Source: Amycolatopsis mongoliensis | Lineage (GTDB): Bacteria > Actinomycetota > Actinomycetes > Mycobacteriales > Pseudonocardiaceae | Length of the DNA stretch: 64,000 nt | Assembly (NCBI RefSeq): GCF_030285665.1 | Contig: NZ_CP127295.1 | Location: 10,106,001 to 10,170,000, forward strand | Direction: 5' to 3' | Part shown: positions 1 through 9,423 of the stretch, one piece after another | Numbering within the stretch: position 1 is the stretch's first letter | Layout of the letters: each line of letters starts with the position of its first letter | Notes under the pieces: generated by a model | Told to the model about the DNA's origin: nothing | The model's input: only the letters and a program-made list of their open reading frames with translations | The model's database searches: none | Made by a program: the position numbers and the translations under genes

Positions 1-1840
1 CGACGTCGCGCGGGGCGGTCATCATCAGGTCGGCGAGCTCGTCGACGATCGCCATGATGTACGGGTACGGCCGGTACTCGCGCTCGGACCCGGGCGGCGC
101 GGTGATCTCGCCGGAGCGGACCTTCTTGTTGTAGTCGTCGATGTGCCGGACCTTGTTGACCTGCATGTCCTGGTAGCGCTGCTCCATCTCCTCCACCAGC
201 CAGGCCAGCGCGGCGGCGGCCTTCTTCGGCTGGGTGATGATGGGCGTGATCAGGTGCGGGATGCCCTCGTACGGCGTCAGCTCGACCATCTTCGGGTCGA
301 TCAGGATCATCCGGCACTCGTCCGGCGTCGCCCGCGCGAGCAGCGACACCAGCATCGAGTTGACGAAGCTCGACTTACCGGAACCGGTGGACCCCGCAAC
401 CAGCAGGTGGGGCATCTTCGTCAGGTTCGCCGTGACGAAGTGGCCTTCGATGTCCTTCCCGAGGCCGATCACCATCGGGTGGTTGTCCTTGACCGTGGAC
501 GGCGCGCGCAGGACGTCGCCGAGGCGGACCATCTCGCGGTCGGAGTTCGGCACCTCGATGCCGACGGCCGACTTGCCCGGGATCGGCGCCAGCAGCCGGA
601 CGTTGTCGGTCGCCACCGCGTAGGCGATGTTCTTGGTCAGCGCGGTGATCTTCTCGACCTTCACGCCCGGGCCGAGCTCGACCTCGTACCGGGTGACCGT
701 CGGGCCGCGGGTGAAGCCGGTGACCTGCGCGTCGACGTTGAACTGCTCCAGCACGCCGGTGATCGCCTCGATCATGGCGTCGTTGGCCTTGCTGCGGGAC
801 TTCGGCGCGTCGCCGAGCTTCAGCAGGTCGGGGGGCGGGAGCTGGTAGTCGCCTTCGACGGTCCGCGTGACGGCGAGCGGCGGTTCCGGGGCCTTCTTCG
901 GCTTCTTCTCGGGCACCTCGACCGGTTTGGGCACGGCCTTGGGGGGCTTGATCGGCGTCGGCACCTCGGCCAGCGCGGCGTCGAGGTCGAGCTGCTCGGG
1001 GTTCGCGTCGGCGGCCTGGCGGCGGCGCGACGGCTTGCGCAGGCGCGCGGACTTCGGGTCGGCCTCGGTGACGGCGTCCTCGTCGGTGGCGAACCCGGAC
1101 TTCTGCTCCGCCTCGGCGATCTCTTCCTCGTCGAGGCCCCAGTTGCGCAGCCGGTGCGGGATCTCGCGGACCGGGGTGCCGGTGAACACGAGCACGCCGA
1201 AGACCAGCGCGAGGATAAGGATCGGCACGGCGACCCAGGTGGTGACGCCCATGGTCAGCAGGCCGCCGGAGAAGGCGCCGATGATGCCGCCGGCGTACAT
1301 CCGGCCGTCGTTCGTGTCCGGGAGCGCGGTGAAGATGTGCAGCATCCCGAGCACGGACAGCACGACCATGATCGTGCCGATCACCATCCGCGGCCGCGTC
1401 TCGGGGTGCGGCTCGGACCGCATCAGCGCGACGCCCACGACGACGAGGACCAGGGGAAGCGTCACGGCCCCGGCACCGAGGACGGACCGCGTGGCGATCT
1501 CGACGCCGGCTCCGATCGGCCCGGCGGCCCGCCACCAGACCCCGACGGCCGCGACGATGGCCAGGGCGATCAGCCCGAGCGCGACCCCGTCGCGGCGGTG
1601 TTCGGGCTCGAGCTCGCGGGTGCGGCCGACGGTCCTGGCCAGTGTGCCGATGCCCTTGGCCAGCAGGTTCCAGGTGCCGCGCACGCCCTTCCCGAAGATC
1701 CCGGGCGTCTTGCGGCGCGAGCGGGGGGCCGGCTTGCGAGCGGAGGACGTACGTGGCTTCGCGGGTGTACGCGGCTTGCGCGCCGCTGCCCCCTTCGCGC
1801 CGCTGCCCGTGCTTCGCTTCCTTGTCGCCGACCCAGCCAT
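1..1840 (-). CDS. ftsK: FtsK/SpoIIIE DNA translocase (3' end outside window)
   Basis: DNA translocase that pumps chromosome ends through the division septum; 613 codons are visible and the stop lies beyond base 1. The start is the ATG at 1840, preceded by GAAGG. The N-terminus is a basic Ala/Arg/Lys/Pro-rich tail, followed by hydrophobic segments from about residue 85 onward, then an acidic/Pro linker. The ATPase motor carries Walker A GSTGSGKSS near residue 485 and Walker B YIMAIVDELADLM near residue 598. The C-terminal gamma (DNA-reading) domain is off the window. The 30-bp repeat array at 1943-2025 lies in its upstream region. Identification is firm. Confidence 0.96.
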   Translation of the reverse strand, partial: MAGSATRKRSTGSGAKGAAARKPRTPAKPRTSSARKPAPRSRRKTPGIFGKGVRGTWNLLAKGIGTLARTVGRTRELEPEHRRDGVALGLIALAIVAAVGVWWRAAGPIGAGVEIATRSVLGAGAVTLPLVLVVVGVALMRSEPHPETRPRMVIGTIMVVLSVLGMLHIFTALPDTNDGRMYAGGIIGAFSGGLLTMGVTTWVAVPILILALVFGVLVFTGTPVREIPHRLRNWGLDEEEIAEAEQKSGFATDEDAVTEADPKSARLRKPSRRRQAADANPEQLDLDAALAEVPTPIKPPKAVPKPVEVPEKKPKKAPEPPLAVTRTVEGDYQLPPPDLLKLGDAPKSRSKANDAMIEAITGVLEQFNVDAQVTGFTRGPTVTRYEVELGPGVKVEKITALTKNIAYAVATDNVRLLAPIPGKSAVGIEVPNSDREMVRLGDVLRAPSTVKDNHPMVIGLGKDIEGHFVTANLTKMPHLLVAGSTGSGKSSFVNSMLVSLLARATPDECRMILIDPKMVELTPYEGIPHLITPIITQPKKAAAALAWLVEEMEQRYQDMQVNKVRHIDDYNKKVRSGEITAPPGSEREYRPYPYIMAIVDELADLMMTAPRDV

Positions 1841-1942
1841 GCCTTCAACGGTAACCGGCCGTGGCCGTTCGTCCCATGCGCCACTCTCAGCGCAGGGTGA
1901 ACTTCTGCCTCACACGCCGGCGCGAGAGGCCATCCGGGTGAA

Positions 1943-2025
1943 CGCCCCAAGGCGGCCTTGGGTGCGTTCAACGCACCGAAGGCCGGCTTGGGTGCGTTGA
2001 ACGCACCGAAGGCCACATTGGGGCG
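1943..2025. repeat. 30-bp tandem hairpin repeat array (family A, locus 1)
   Basis: Two complete 30-bp units (1949-1978, 1979-2008) and a partial third, each containing the hairpin GGTGCG-N5-CGCACC. The array is bounded by 8-bp inverted ends, CGCCCCAA (1943-1950) and TTGGGGCG (2018-2025). The same unit recurs in the other orientation at 20779-20869. This copy sits between the divergent ftsK and acyltransferase genes. Confidence 0.85.
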
Positions 2026-2079
2026 CCGGCGGTGACCATGCACGTCCGGGTGAATCCGGCGTCTGCCATGCTCTGCCCC

Positions 2080-2895
2080 ATGGTCGCGCTGCACTCCGAC
2101 AACACCGCTCGCCGGGCCCCCGCCATCTGGCGGACCATGCTGAACCTCGACCGGGGGCTGGTGAACCTCGTCGGACGGCTGACCATCAGCGGGCGGATCC
2201 CGGCCCAGCTGCGCGGCAAGCCGCTGTTGATGGCCGCCAACCACATCGGCGTGTTCGACGCGTTCGTGCTGATGGCGGCGTGCAAGCGGATCGGCATCAA
2301 CCCGCGGTTCATGCTGGCCGGCGGCATCCTGGACGCCCCGGTCATCGGGCCGGCGCTGCGGGTCAGCGGCCACCTGCGGATCGACCGGAAGGTCGCCGCG
2401 ACCGCCGTCGGGCAGTTCACCGAGGCCGTCGAAGCGCTCAAGACCACGCGCGAGCCGATCATCGTCTACCCGGAGGGCCGGATCAGCCACGACCCGGGCC
2501 TGTGGCCGGAGCGCGGCAAGACCGGCGCGGCGCGGCTGGCGCTGGCGGCGGGCGTGCCGGTGATCCCGATCAGCCAGTGGGGCGCGCACGAGGCCGTGTA
2601 CTGGGGCACCGAGACCGTCTCGGGCCCGGCCGACCTGGTCCCGCTCGCCCGCTCCGGGCTCAGCGCTCCTCTGCGCCGGCCGAGGTTCCGGGTGCACTTC
2701 GGCGACCCCGTCGACCTGTCGGACATCGAGGCCGAGCGCCCGGGCGCCGGCGTGCGCGCGCACGCGAAGATCATGCAGGCGATCACCGACGGCCTCGTCC
2801 CGCTGCGCGCGGGCGAGCTCGACCGGCCGCGCTTCCACGACCCGACGCGGCCGACCGACACCGTCAGCCCGTGGAAGCCCCAGTCCGGATTCTGA
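2080..2895 (+). CDS. 1-acylglycerol-3-phosphate acyltransferase (PlsC-like)
   Basis: PlsC/LPLAT-fold acyltransferase, expected to acylate lysophosphatidate or a related lipid at the inner membrane face. From the chosen start it is 271 residues. The acyltransferase box NHIGVFD (H-x4-D) is near residue 50, and EGRIS, the substrate-phosphate motif, is near residue 130. The ATG at 2080 is chosen because CATGCT ends 7 bases before it, as at other leaderless-type genes in this window, and no Shine-Dalgarno is visible. ATGs at 2032 and 2068 are alternatives, but the first would begin almost in the upstream repeat. The exact lipid substrate is not inferable. Confidence 0.88.
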   Translation: MVALHSDNTARRAPAIWRTMLNLDRGLVNLVGRLTISGRIPAQLRGKPLLMAANHIGVFDAFVLMAACKRIGINPRFMLAGGILDAPVIGPALRVSGHLRIDRKVAATAVGQFTEAVEALKTTREPIIVYPEGRISHDPGLWPERGKTGAARLALAAGVPVIPISQWGAHEAVYWGTETVSGPADLVPLARSGLSAPLRRPRFRVHFGDPVDLSDIEAERPGAGVRAHAKIMQAITDGLVPLRAGELDRPRFHDPTRPTDTVSPWKPQSGF

Positions 2896-2928
2896 GACGC
2901 CGCCAAGGGTGGCCCTAGAGTCGGCGAA

Positions 2929-3543
2929 GTGAGCACACGGATACTCGTCGTCTACTACAGCTCGACCGGGAACACCGCTGCCCTCGCCGAGTCCCTCGCC
3001 GCGGGGGCCCGTGAGACCGGTGCCGAGGTGCGGGTCCGGACCGTGCGGGAAACCGTGCCCGCCGAGGCCATCGCGCAGAACCCGCGCTGGCAGGCGTGGA
3101 TCGACTCGGGCCCGCACCACGCACTGGCCACGCTCGAGGACCTCGGGTGGGCCGACGGCCTCGCCGTCGGCAGCCCGACCCGGTTCGGCGGCCCCGCGGC
3201 GCAGCTGAAGTCCTATTTGGACAGCACGGGTGGGTTGTGGGCGCAGGGGAAGCTGGCCGACAAGGTCGCGACGTCGTTCACGACGGCGTCCACCCGGCAC
3301 GGCGGCCTGGAGTCGACGCTGCTGGCGATCAACAACGTCTTCTACCACTGGGGCGCGATCGTGGTCCCGCTCGGCTACACCGACCCGCACCTGATGGAGT
3401 CCGGCAACCCGTACGGCGGCTCGTTCGTGTCCCGCAAGTCGGCGGCACCGGACGAGCTCGCCCTCGGCGCCCTGCGCATCCAGGGACGGCGGCTCGCGAC
3501 GATCACGACGCACGTCGCGACCGGCTTGAAGCGGACCGAGTAA
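2929..3543 (+). CDS. WrbA-like flavodoxin / NAD(P)H:quinone oxidoreductase
   Basis: Flavodoxin-fold protein of 204 residues, expected to bind FMN and carry out two-electron quinone reduction in the cytoplasm. The N-terminal FMN-phosphate loop is YYSSTGNT (residues 9-16). The WrbA-type second loop is GSPTRFGGPAAQLK around residues 83-96, followed by a typical LDSTGGLW stretch. Length matches WrbA (about 200). The GTG start at 2929 follows TAGAGT by 7 bases with no Shine-Dalgarno, so the mRNA is probably leaderless. The gene stands 33 bases after the acyltransferase. Confidence 0.88.
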   Translation: MSTRILVVYYSSTGNTAALAESLAAGARETGAEVRVRTVRETVPAEAIAQNPRWQAWIDSGPHHALATLEDLGWADGLAVGSPTRFGGPAAQLKSYLDSTGGLWAQGKLADKVATSFTTASTRHGGLESTLLAINNVFYHWGAIVVPLGYTDPHLMESGNPYGGSFVSRKSAAPDELALGALRIQGRRLATITTHVATGLKRTE

Positions 3544-3592
3544 CCGGAAAAACCGTTTCGGCAGTGACGCGGCGGGCCCTACAGTCGCGGTG

Positions 3593-4540
3593 GTGACCAC
3601 CGAGCTGCCCGTCCTCGCACCTCCCCGGGTCGCCCACCGCGGCCGCGGGACCACGCTCGTCCTGCTCGCCGCGCTGTTCTTCAGCACGTCGGGCACGCTG
3701 GGCAAGTCCGCGATGTCCGCCGGCTTCAGCCCGGAGCAGGTGGCCGCGATGCGGATCGGGCTGGCCGGGACCGTGCTGCTCGCCGGGGTGGCGCTGGTCG
3801 CGCCGCGGAAGCTGCGGGTGCGCCGGGCCGAGCTCCCGGTGCTGGCCGGCTACGGCCTGCTCGGCGTCGCCGGCGTGCAGCTGCTGTACTTCGTCGCCGC
3901 GGGCCGGATCCCCGTCGGCATCGCGATCCTGCTGGAGTTCATCTCGCCGGTGCTGATCGCGCTGTGGGTGCGGTTCGTGCGGCGGCACCGGCTGCCGCGG
4001 TCGGTGTGGGGCGGCATCGCGCTGGCCATGGTCGGGCTGTCGCTGGTCGCCCAGGTCTGGCAGGGCGTCACGCTGAACGGCCTCGGGCTGCTGGCCGGCC
4101 TCGGCGCGGCGCTGTGCTCGGCCGGGTACTTCCTGCTCGGTGAGCGCGCGGTGGCCGACATCGACCCGCTGGGCCTGGTCACCTGGGGCATGGTGATCGG
4201 CGCGGTGCTGATCAGCCTCGTCGCGCCGCCGTGGACGTGGCCGGTCGGCCTGCTTTCCGTGGACGTCGAGTTCGGCGCCTGGCACCCGCCGGTGTGGCTG
4301 CTGATGGTCCTGCTGGTCCTGGTCGCGACGGTGCTCGCCTACGTCTGCGGGATCTCGTCGCTGCGGCACCTGCCCGCGTCGGTCGCGAGCGTGCTCGGGC
4401 TGGTCGAGCCGGTGATCACCACCGTCGCGGCGTGGGCACTGATCGGCGAGGAGCTGACCTGGCCGCAGCTGCTCGGCTCGGCCATCCTGCTGGCCGGCGC
4501 GTACCTGGTGCAGCGGAAGTCGGCGATCCTGACGAGCTGA
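3593..4540 (+). CDS. EamA-family (DMT) transporter
   Basis: Ten-helix drug/metabolite transporter of about 315 residues with two EamA repeats. Hydrophobic segments run from about residue 23 to residue 305, and the ends are short and polar (KSAILTS at the C-terminus). Family members export amino acids or metabolites; nothing here fixes the substrate. Two GTGs overlap at 3590 and 3593. The second is preferred because TACAGT precedes it by 7 bases in leaderless fashion. It lies 46 bases after the WrbA-like gene with its own promoter-like sequence. Confidence 0.88.
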   Translation: MTTELPVLAPPRVAHRGRGTTLVLLAALFFSTSGTLGKSAMSAGFSPEQVAAMRIGLAGTVLLAGVALVAPRKLRVRRAELPVLAGYGLLGVAGVQLLYFVAAGRIPVGIAILLEFISPVLIALWVRFVRRHRLPRSVWGGIALAMVGLSLVAQVWQGVTLNGLGLLAGLGAALCSAGYFLLGERAVADIDPLGLVTWGMVIGAVLISLVAPPWTWPVGLLSVDVEFGAWHPPVWLLMVLLVLVATVLAYVCGISSLRHLPASVASVLGLVEPVITTVAAWALIGEELTWPQLLGSAILLAGAYLVQRKSAILTS

Positions 4541-4617
4541 GCTTGCGCAAATTCTTCACCGGACGGCTCTCGGGTGCGAGAATCCCGCGATCCGCGCTCA
4601 TCCGGGGAGGAAGCACC

Positions 4618-6000
4618 GTGACGACCGCCAAGACCCAGGGGCTGCGGCCCGAACTACGCCAGCGGCACGTCCGGATGATCGCCCTCGGCGGCATCATCGG
4701 CGCGAGCCTGTTCATCGGCAGTGGTGCGGTGATCCACACCGTGGGCCCCGCGGCCGTGCTCTCGTACGCGCTGGGCGGGCTGCTCGTCGTGCTCGTCATG
4801 CGGATGCTCGGCGAGATGGCGACGGCGGCGCCGTCGCTCGGCTCGTTCATGGAATACGCGCGGGAGTCGCTCGGCGGCTGGGCGGGCTTCACGATCGGCT
4901 GGCTGTACTGGTACTTCTGGGTCGGCGTGGTCGCGTTCGAAGCCGTGGCCGGCGCGAAGATCCTGCAGGGCTGGATTCCCGGCGTGCCGCAGTGGGTGTT
5001 CTCGCTGGCGCTGATGCTGCTGCTGACGGCGACGAACCTGGCGTCGGCGCGGTCGTTCGGCGAGACGGAGTTCTGGCTGGCGTCGATCAAGGTCGCCACC
5101 ATCGTCGTGTTCCTGGTGCTGGGCCTGCTGTTCGTGCTCGGGCTCTGGCCGGGCGCGCACTTCTCGGTGGGCAACGCCGGCCTCGACGGCTTCGTCGCGA
5201 ACGGCGGCTTCTCGGTCGTCCACGGCGTGGTGATCGTGATCTTCTCCTACTTCGGCGCGGAGATCGTCACGATCGCGGCGGCGGAGTCGAGCGAGCCGGA
5301 GACGGCGGTCCGCAAGGCGACGTCGACGATCGTCTGGCGCGTGATCGTGTTCTACGTCGGCTCGGTCGCGCTGCTGGTGATGATCACCCCGTGGCGCGAG
5401 GTCCCGAGCGAGACGAGCCCGTTCGCGGCGGCGTTCGGCCGCTTCGGCGTCCCGGCGGCGACGACGATCGTGTCGGCGGTGGTGCTGACGGCGGCGCTGT
5501 CGGTGCTGAATTCGGGGCTGTACACGGCATCCCGGATGTTGTTCGCGCTGCGCCGCCACGGCTGGGCCCCGGCGTGGGTGGCGGACACGAACCGGCGCGG
5601 CGTGCCGTGGAAGGCGATCCTGGTGTCCACTTCGGTCGGTTACGTGGCGGTGGTGATGAGCTACGTGTCCCCCGACAAGATCTTCTACTTCATCATCAAC
5701 TCGGCGGGCGCGGTGGCGTTGTTCGTGTACGCCATCATCTGCGGCTCGCAGCTGCGGATGCGGCGGCGGCTGGAGTCCGAGGCGCCGGAGACGCTGAAGC
5801 TGCGGATGTGGGGCTACCCGTGGCTGAGCTGGCTGACTTTGGCTTTGACGCTGGTCGTGGTGGCGTCGATGCTGTTCGTGGACGAAGACACGCGGGCGCA
5901 GCTGTACCTGAGCCTGATCAGCCTGGCCGTGATCTTGGCGGTCTACGCCCTCATCCGCCGGCGATCCGGCCACGCACCGGTGGAACCCACGAACCACTGA
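4618..6000 (+). CDS. Amino-acid permease (APC superfamily, GABA-permease type)
   Basis: Twelve-helix amino-acid/proton symporter of 460 residues in the plasma membrane. The N-terminal family signature RHVRMIALGGIIGASLFIGS occupies residues 15-34, and the FSYFGAEIVTIAAAESSEPE segment typical of the AAT/GABA group is around residue 205. The GTG at 4618 is preceded by a strong GGGGAGGA ribosome site, which rules out the long upstream extension. The gene starts 77 bases after the EamA gene. The substrate (GABA, proline, aromatic or other amino acids) cannot be read from sequence. Confidence 0.92.
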   Translation: MTTAKTQGLRPELRQRHVRMIALGGIIGASLFIGSGAVIHTVGPAAVLSYALGGLLVVLVMRMLGEMATAAPSLGSFMEYARESLGGWAGFTIGWLYWYFWVGVVAFEAVAGAKILQGWIPGVPQWVFSLALMLLLTATNLASARSFGETEFWLASIKVATIVVFLVLGLLFVLGLWPGAHFSVGNAGLDGFVANGGFSVVHGVVIVIFSYFGAEIVTIAAAESSEPETAVRKATSTIVWRVIVFYVGSVALLVMITPWREVPSETSPFAAAFGRFGVPAATTIVSAVVLTAALSVLNSGLYTASRMLFALRRHGWAPAWVADTNRRGVPWKAILVSTSVGYVAVVMSYVSPDKIFYFIINSAGAVALFVYAIICGSQLRMRRRLESEAPETLKLRMWGYPWLSWLTLALTLVVVASMLFVDEDTRAQLYLSLISLAVILAVYALIRRRSGHAPVEPTNH

Positions 6001-6132
6001 CCCGAGTGTCGCGCCCTGCTTTCGAATCCGACACGACACGGCAACTTCGGCGTTCAACGCGGCTCCATTCAGTAACAGGCCACCGCCCTCGACGTTGGTA
6101 GACGGCAACTGCGAGCTGACGAGGGGCCGACC

Positions 6133-7494
6133 ATGGAGAAACCGCGAAGACCGAATCGAAGACACGTCAAAGTCGAGAATGATCCTTTCCGTTCGCCCTA
6201 CCAGCGAGACCGCGACCGGGTGCTGTATTCGTCGGCGTTCCGCCGGCTGTCCGGCGTGGCCCAGGTAGCCGCGGTGAACGAACAGCGAGTTCTGCACAAC
6301 CGCCTCACACACAGCCTGAAAGTGGCCCAGCTCGGCCGCCGGCTGGTCCAGCAACTGAAACACGACGAACCCGCGGAAGCCCGGGAAATCCGGAAGCTGG
6401 CGGGAATCAAAGCCGATGTCGTGGAGACGGCGGGACTCATCCACGACATCGGGCATCCGCCGTTCGGTCACATCGCCGAACCGGTCCTCGACGCATGTCT
6501 GCGCCGCGTCGACGGATTGGAAGGATTCGAAGGCAACGCCCAGTCGTTCCGGATCGTCACGAAGCTCGCCAGGCGGAGAACCGAACATCCGGGCTTGGAC
6601 CTCACCCGGGCGACCCTCGACGCGATGCTCAAGTACCCCCGCCCGAGACCGATGTCCGTCGACGATCCCTTCGCCGCCCCGCCGTGGACGGACCGCGGAT
6701 TCGGCAGCAAGTGGGGAACGTATGCGAGCGAGCTGACAGATTTCCGGTGGGCGAGGACGGGAGCACGTGCCGGGCTCAGGTCGGCCAACGCCATCCTCAT
6801 GGACTGGGCCGACGACATCACCTACGCGACCCATGACATCGAGGACTACTTCCGAGCCGGGCTGATCCCCCTGCACGACCTGCGGCGGGACCGCGCTCGG
6901 ATCGCCAAGCACGCCCACCGCCGGCTGGACGGAATGGCGGACTTCGAACCGGCCGAGTTCGACGCCGCGCTGAGCAACGTCATCACCAAGTTCACGCAGG
7001 GAATCACCTCATCGTGCTGGGATACGCGACAGAACCGTTCCGCGATGAACGCGATAACGACGAGGAATCTCACCGAGTGCGTCGGCGCGGTCTCCTTGGT
7101 GACCGAGCCCCCGTACGTGACAGTGGATCCACACTGCCAGTACCTGGTCGAAGCGCTGAAGGAGCTCACCTGGTTCTACGTCATCGACAGACCGTCGTTG
7201 GCAGTGATGCAGAAAGGGCAGAAGCACATCGTCCAATCCCTCTACGACCGGCTCCGCGATTGCCTGGCCGATTCACCGAAGAGCCCTCGGTTGCCGATCC
7301 AGCTTCGCTCGATCTACCAAGGCCTGGGACAAGACGCGGACTTCATGTCCACTTACCCGCGGTCTTCGGAAGCACGGGAAGCAAAGGCCGTTGTCGACTA
7401 CATCTGCGTGCTGACCGAGGCGCAGGCCATCGACCTGGACGAGAGGTTGGGCGGCCGTTCCCATGGTTCGATGTTCGGGGCATGGTTCAGCTAG
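6133..7494 (+). CDS. dGTPase-like HD-domain triphosphohydrolase
   Basis: Deoxynucleoside triphosphate triphosphohydrolase-like protein, 453 residues, expected to cleave dGTP (or other dNTPs) to nucleoside and triphosphate. HD-domain ligands are present: RLTHSLKVAQ near residue 59, IHDIGHPPFGH near residue 104 and WADDITYATHD near residue 223. The C-terminal helical region is full length. The start has a weak GAGGGG site. Codon use is visibly lower in GC than the flanks (many AAA, GAA, CGA and T-ending codons), and the gene is not beside dnaG, so it may be an acquired paralogue. The stop overlaps that of the next gene by 4 bases, tail to tail. Confidence 0.9.
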   Translation: MEKPRRPNRRHVKVENDPFRSPYQRDRDRVLYSSAFRRLSGVAQVAAVNEQRVLHNRLTHSLKVAQLGRRLVQQLKHDEPAEAREIRKLAGIKADVVETAGLIHDIGHPPFGHIAEPVLDACLRRVDGLEGFEGNAQSFRIVTKLARRRTEHPGLDLTRATLDAMLKYPRPRPMSVDDPFAAPPWTDRGFGSKWGTYASELTDFRWARTGARAGLRSANAILMDWADDITYATHDIEDYFRAGLIPLHDLRRDRARIAKHAHRRLDGMADFEPAEFDAALSNVITKFTQGITSSCWDTRQNRSAMNAITTRNLTECVGAVSLVTEPPYVTVDPHCQYLVEALKELTWFYVIDRPSLAVMQKGQKHIVQSLYDRLRDCLADSPKSPRLPIQLRSIYQGLGQDADFMSTYPRSSEAREAKAVVDYICVLTEAQAIDLDERLGGRSHGSMFGAWFS

Positions 7495-9134
7495 CCGCCG
7501 GCGATCCGGCTCAGCGCCCCGAAGAACACGTCCGTGATCTTCGCCGGGTCCGGGGCCACGAACGCTTGACCACCCGTCGCCGCGGTCAGCTGGTCCAGTT
7601 CCGGCTTGTCCGCGTCCGGGCCGATGCCCACCCCGATCAGCGGGATCGGGCGGCGGGGGTCCTGCAGCTTCGCCAGCTCCGTCAGCAGGTCCGCGCGGGA
7701 AATCCCGTGCGGGTCCTCGTTCCTGCCGTCGGTCAGGACGATCACCAGGTTGAGCCGGCCCGGCTCCCACTCGCGGCGCGCGGTGCGGTACGTGTCCAGC
7801 ACGCTGTCGTACAGCCCCGTTCCGCCGTTCGGCGTCGCCGTCACCTGGGCGAGCTTGTCGAGCGCGCCGCTCGCCAGGTGCTGCGCCACCGGGGCCATCG
7901 GCAGCAGCTCGCGGTAGTCCTTGTCGCCGTCCAGCCGGGTCGAAAACGCCAGCATCCGCAGCTGGGTCGTGGGCTTGAACAGGTGCAGTGCCTTCGCCGT
8001 CGCCTGCATCGAGAGCTGCATCCGGTTCAGCCCGGTCCCCGGCACCTGCGCGTTCATCGACCCCGAGACGTCGACGAGCACCTGCACCCGCGCACTCAGG
8101 TTGATCCCGGCCCACTGGTTGAGCAGGTCGTCGACGGCCGTGGCGGGCGGCAGGTTCGCGGCCCGGAACCCGGACGCCGACACCCGCGGGTCGTCGGCGT
8201 GCTCGCGCAGCGCCTGGCCGCCCGCCGCGCGCAGGCCGGTCTTCGCGATGGCGTCCGCGCCCGCGTCGCCGAGCACCGCGTCCCGCAGCGCGTCGACGAT
8301 CGGCCGCTGCTGCGGCGTGATCCCGCCCAGCTCCGCGAACGGGTAGTCCAATGTGGGCACCGCGGCGGAGTAGACGGCGACGAGCGGCGACGTCGCGTCC
8401 TCGATGTTGTGGCGCAGCAAGGAGTTCTCCGACGCGGGGAACGCTGTCACCGCGGCCGTGCCGCCGGTGCCGCTCGATCCCGGCAGCCGCGCGATCAGGT
8501 CCGTCTCCGCGCCGAGCGTGTTGGCCGAGAACCGCCGCAACAGCGCGACGTACGCGGCTGCGGGCTCGGCAGCCGCCTTGACGCTCTCCTTCAACCCGAG
8601 CAACGCCACCGCGCCGACCGAGTCACGCGCCGGGTCGGGCATCCCCGGGACGGCACCCTGCGCGCCCAGGACCTCGGCCCAGGTGGGCGCGTGCTCGGGC
8701 CAGCCGATGCCCTTCGCGACGTCCTCGGCGACGGCCAGCACGACCGGCGAGCTGGCCATCGACGCCCCGGACTCGGGGACGTCGGCCGCGCCGAACTGGT
8801 GGGCGCGGCGCAGCGCGAGGGTCGAGTCCGGCACCCACACCTGCGGCCGGGGGCTGCCGTCGGACATGGCGAGCTCCTCGGCCGCGGCCGTCGCGTCCCT
8901 GGTCTGGACCTCGATGCTGCCGCACCGGAGGTCGAGACCACGCGCGACGAGCGAGAGCGCGGGCGCGATGTCGGCGGACGCGGTGACGAGAACTTTCGCC
9001 GGCTGCTCGCACGTGGGGCGGGACTTCACCACCGAGACGGTGATCCACGCCGCGGCCCCGAGGACGACCACGAGAGAAGTCGCGAGGGCGGGCACGAGCA
9101 GCCGGCGTCGTCCGTCCGGCGAGTGACGTCCCAT
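7491..9134 (-). CDS. Substrate-binding and VWA domain protein, membrane-anchored
   Basis: Exported protein of 547 residues. A single N-terminal hydrophobic segment (about residues 12-35) is followed by a periplasmic-binding-protein type region (about 45-300), in which VWVPDSTLALRRA resembles extracellular solute-binding proteins, and then a von Willebrand A domain (about 340-545). The VWA MIDAS motif DVSGS is intact, with a later TDGRN segment completing the site. Such fusions are common in actinomycetes but their role is unknown; metal-dependent adhesion or assembly at the cell surface is likely. The ATG at 9134 is chosen over the GTG at 9140 because GAAGAGAGG is 5-8 bases upstream. Confidence 0.87.
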   Translation of the reverse strand: MGRHSPDGRRRLLVPALATSLVVVLGAAAWITVSVVKSRPTCEQPAKVLVTASADIAPALSLVARGLDLRCGSIEVQTRDATAAAEELAMSDGSPRPQVWVPDSTLALRRAHQFGAADVPESGASMASSPVVLAVAEDVAKGIGWPEHAPTWAEVLGAQGAVPGMPDPARDSVGAVALLGLKESVKAAAEPAAAYVALLRRFSANTLGAETDLIARLPGSSGTGGTAAVTAFPASENSLLRHNIEDATSPLVAVYSAAVPTLDYPFAELGGITPQQRPIVDALRDAVLGDAGADAIAKTGLRAAGGQALREHADDPRVSASGFRAANLPPATAVDDLLNQWAGINLSARVQVLVDVSGSMNAQVPGTGLNRMQLSMQATAKALHLFKPTTQLRMLAFSTRLDGDKDYRELLPMAPVAQHLASGALDKLAQVTATPNGGTGLYDSVLDTYRTARREWEPGRLNLVIVLTDGRNEDPHGISRADLLTELAKLQDPRRPIPLIGVGIGPDADKPELDQLTAATGGQAFVAPDPAKITDVFFGALSRIAGG

Positions 9135-9316
9135 CGGCACGGCCTCTCTTCCCGAGGCGGGATCGGATCAAGGTTAGTCCCCGGCGAAGCGGCAGTTCGT
9201 GGTCCAGACGGCGTAACAGGCGACTCATCCCCGGGAGGGATGCGGACCGTCCCGGAGTGGGATGTCCGCGGCCGCTTCGCGCGCGACACTGGGAACCTGA
9301 CCGCTTGGGGGTACGC

Positions 9317-9418
9317 ATGACACCGACACGAGCCGACCAGCGCCGGGCGCGCCGGGCCCTGCTCCGCCAGACCGTCACCGTGGCGACAGCGCTCGTCCTC
9401 GCCAAGATGACCCGCTGA
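9317..9418 (+). CDS. Small hypothetical protein, 33 residues
   Basis: A short ATG-TGA frame encoding a very basic peptide (ten Arg) with a hydrophobic centre VTVATALVLAKM. It is preceded by TTGGGGG and is followed 5 bases after its stop by a 32-bp terminator-like palindrome (9424-9455) of a family that elsewhere in the window sits at gene ends. That position is the main evidence that it is expressed. It resembles no family I recognise. Confidence 0.4.
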   Translation: MTPTRADQRRARRALLRQTVTVATALVLAKMTR

Positions 9419-9423
9419 AAGCC

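Noticed and set aside
143..1900. 585-residue open frame on the plus strand opposite ftsK
   Set aside because: Its translation is Arg/Gly/Asp/His-rich with no family features, while the opposite strand encodes an intact FtsK with Walker motifs; it is a GC-bias shadow.
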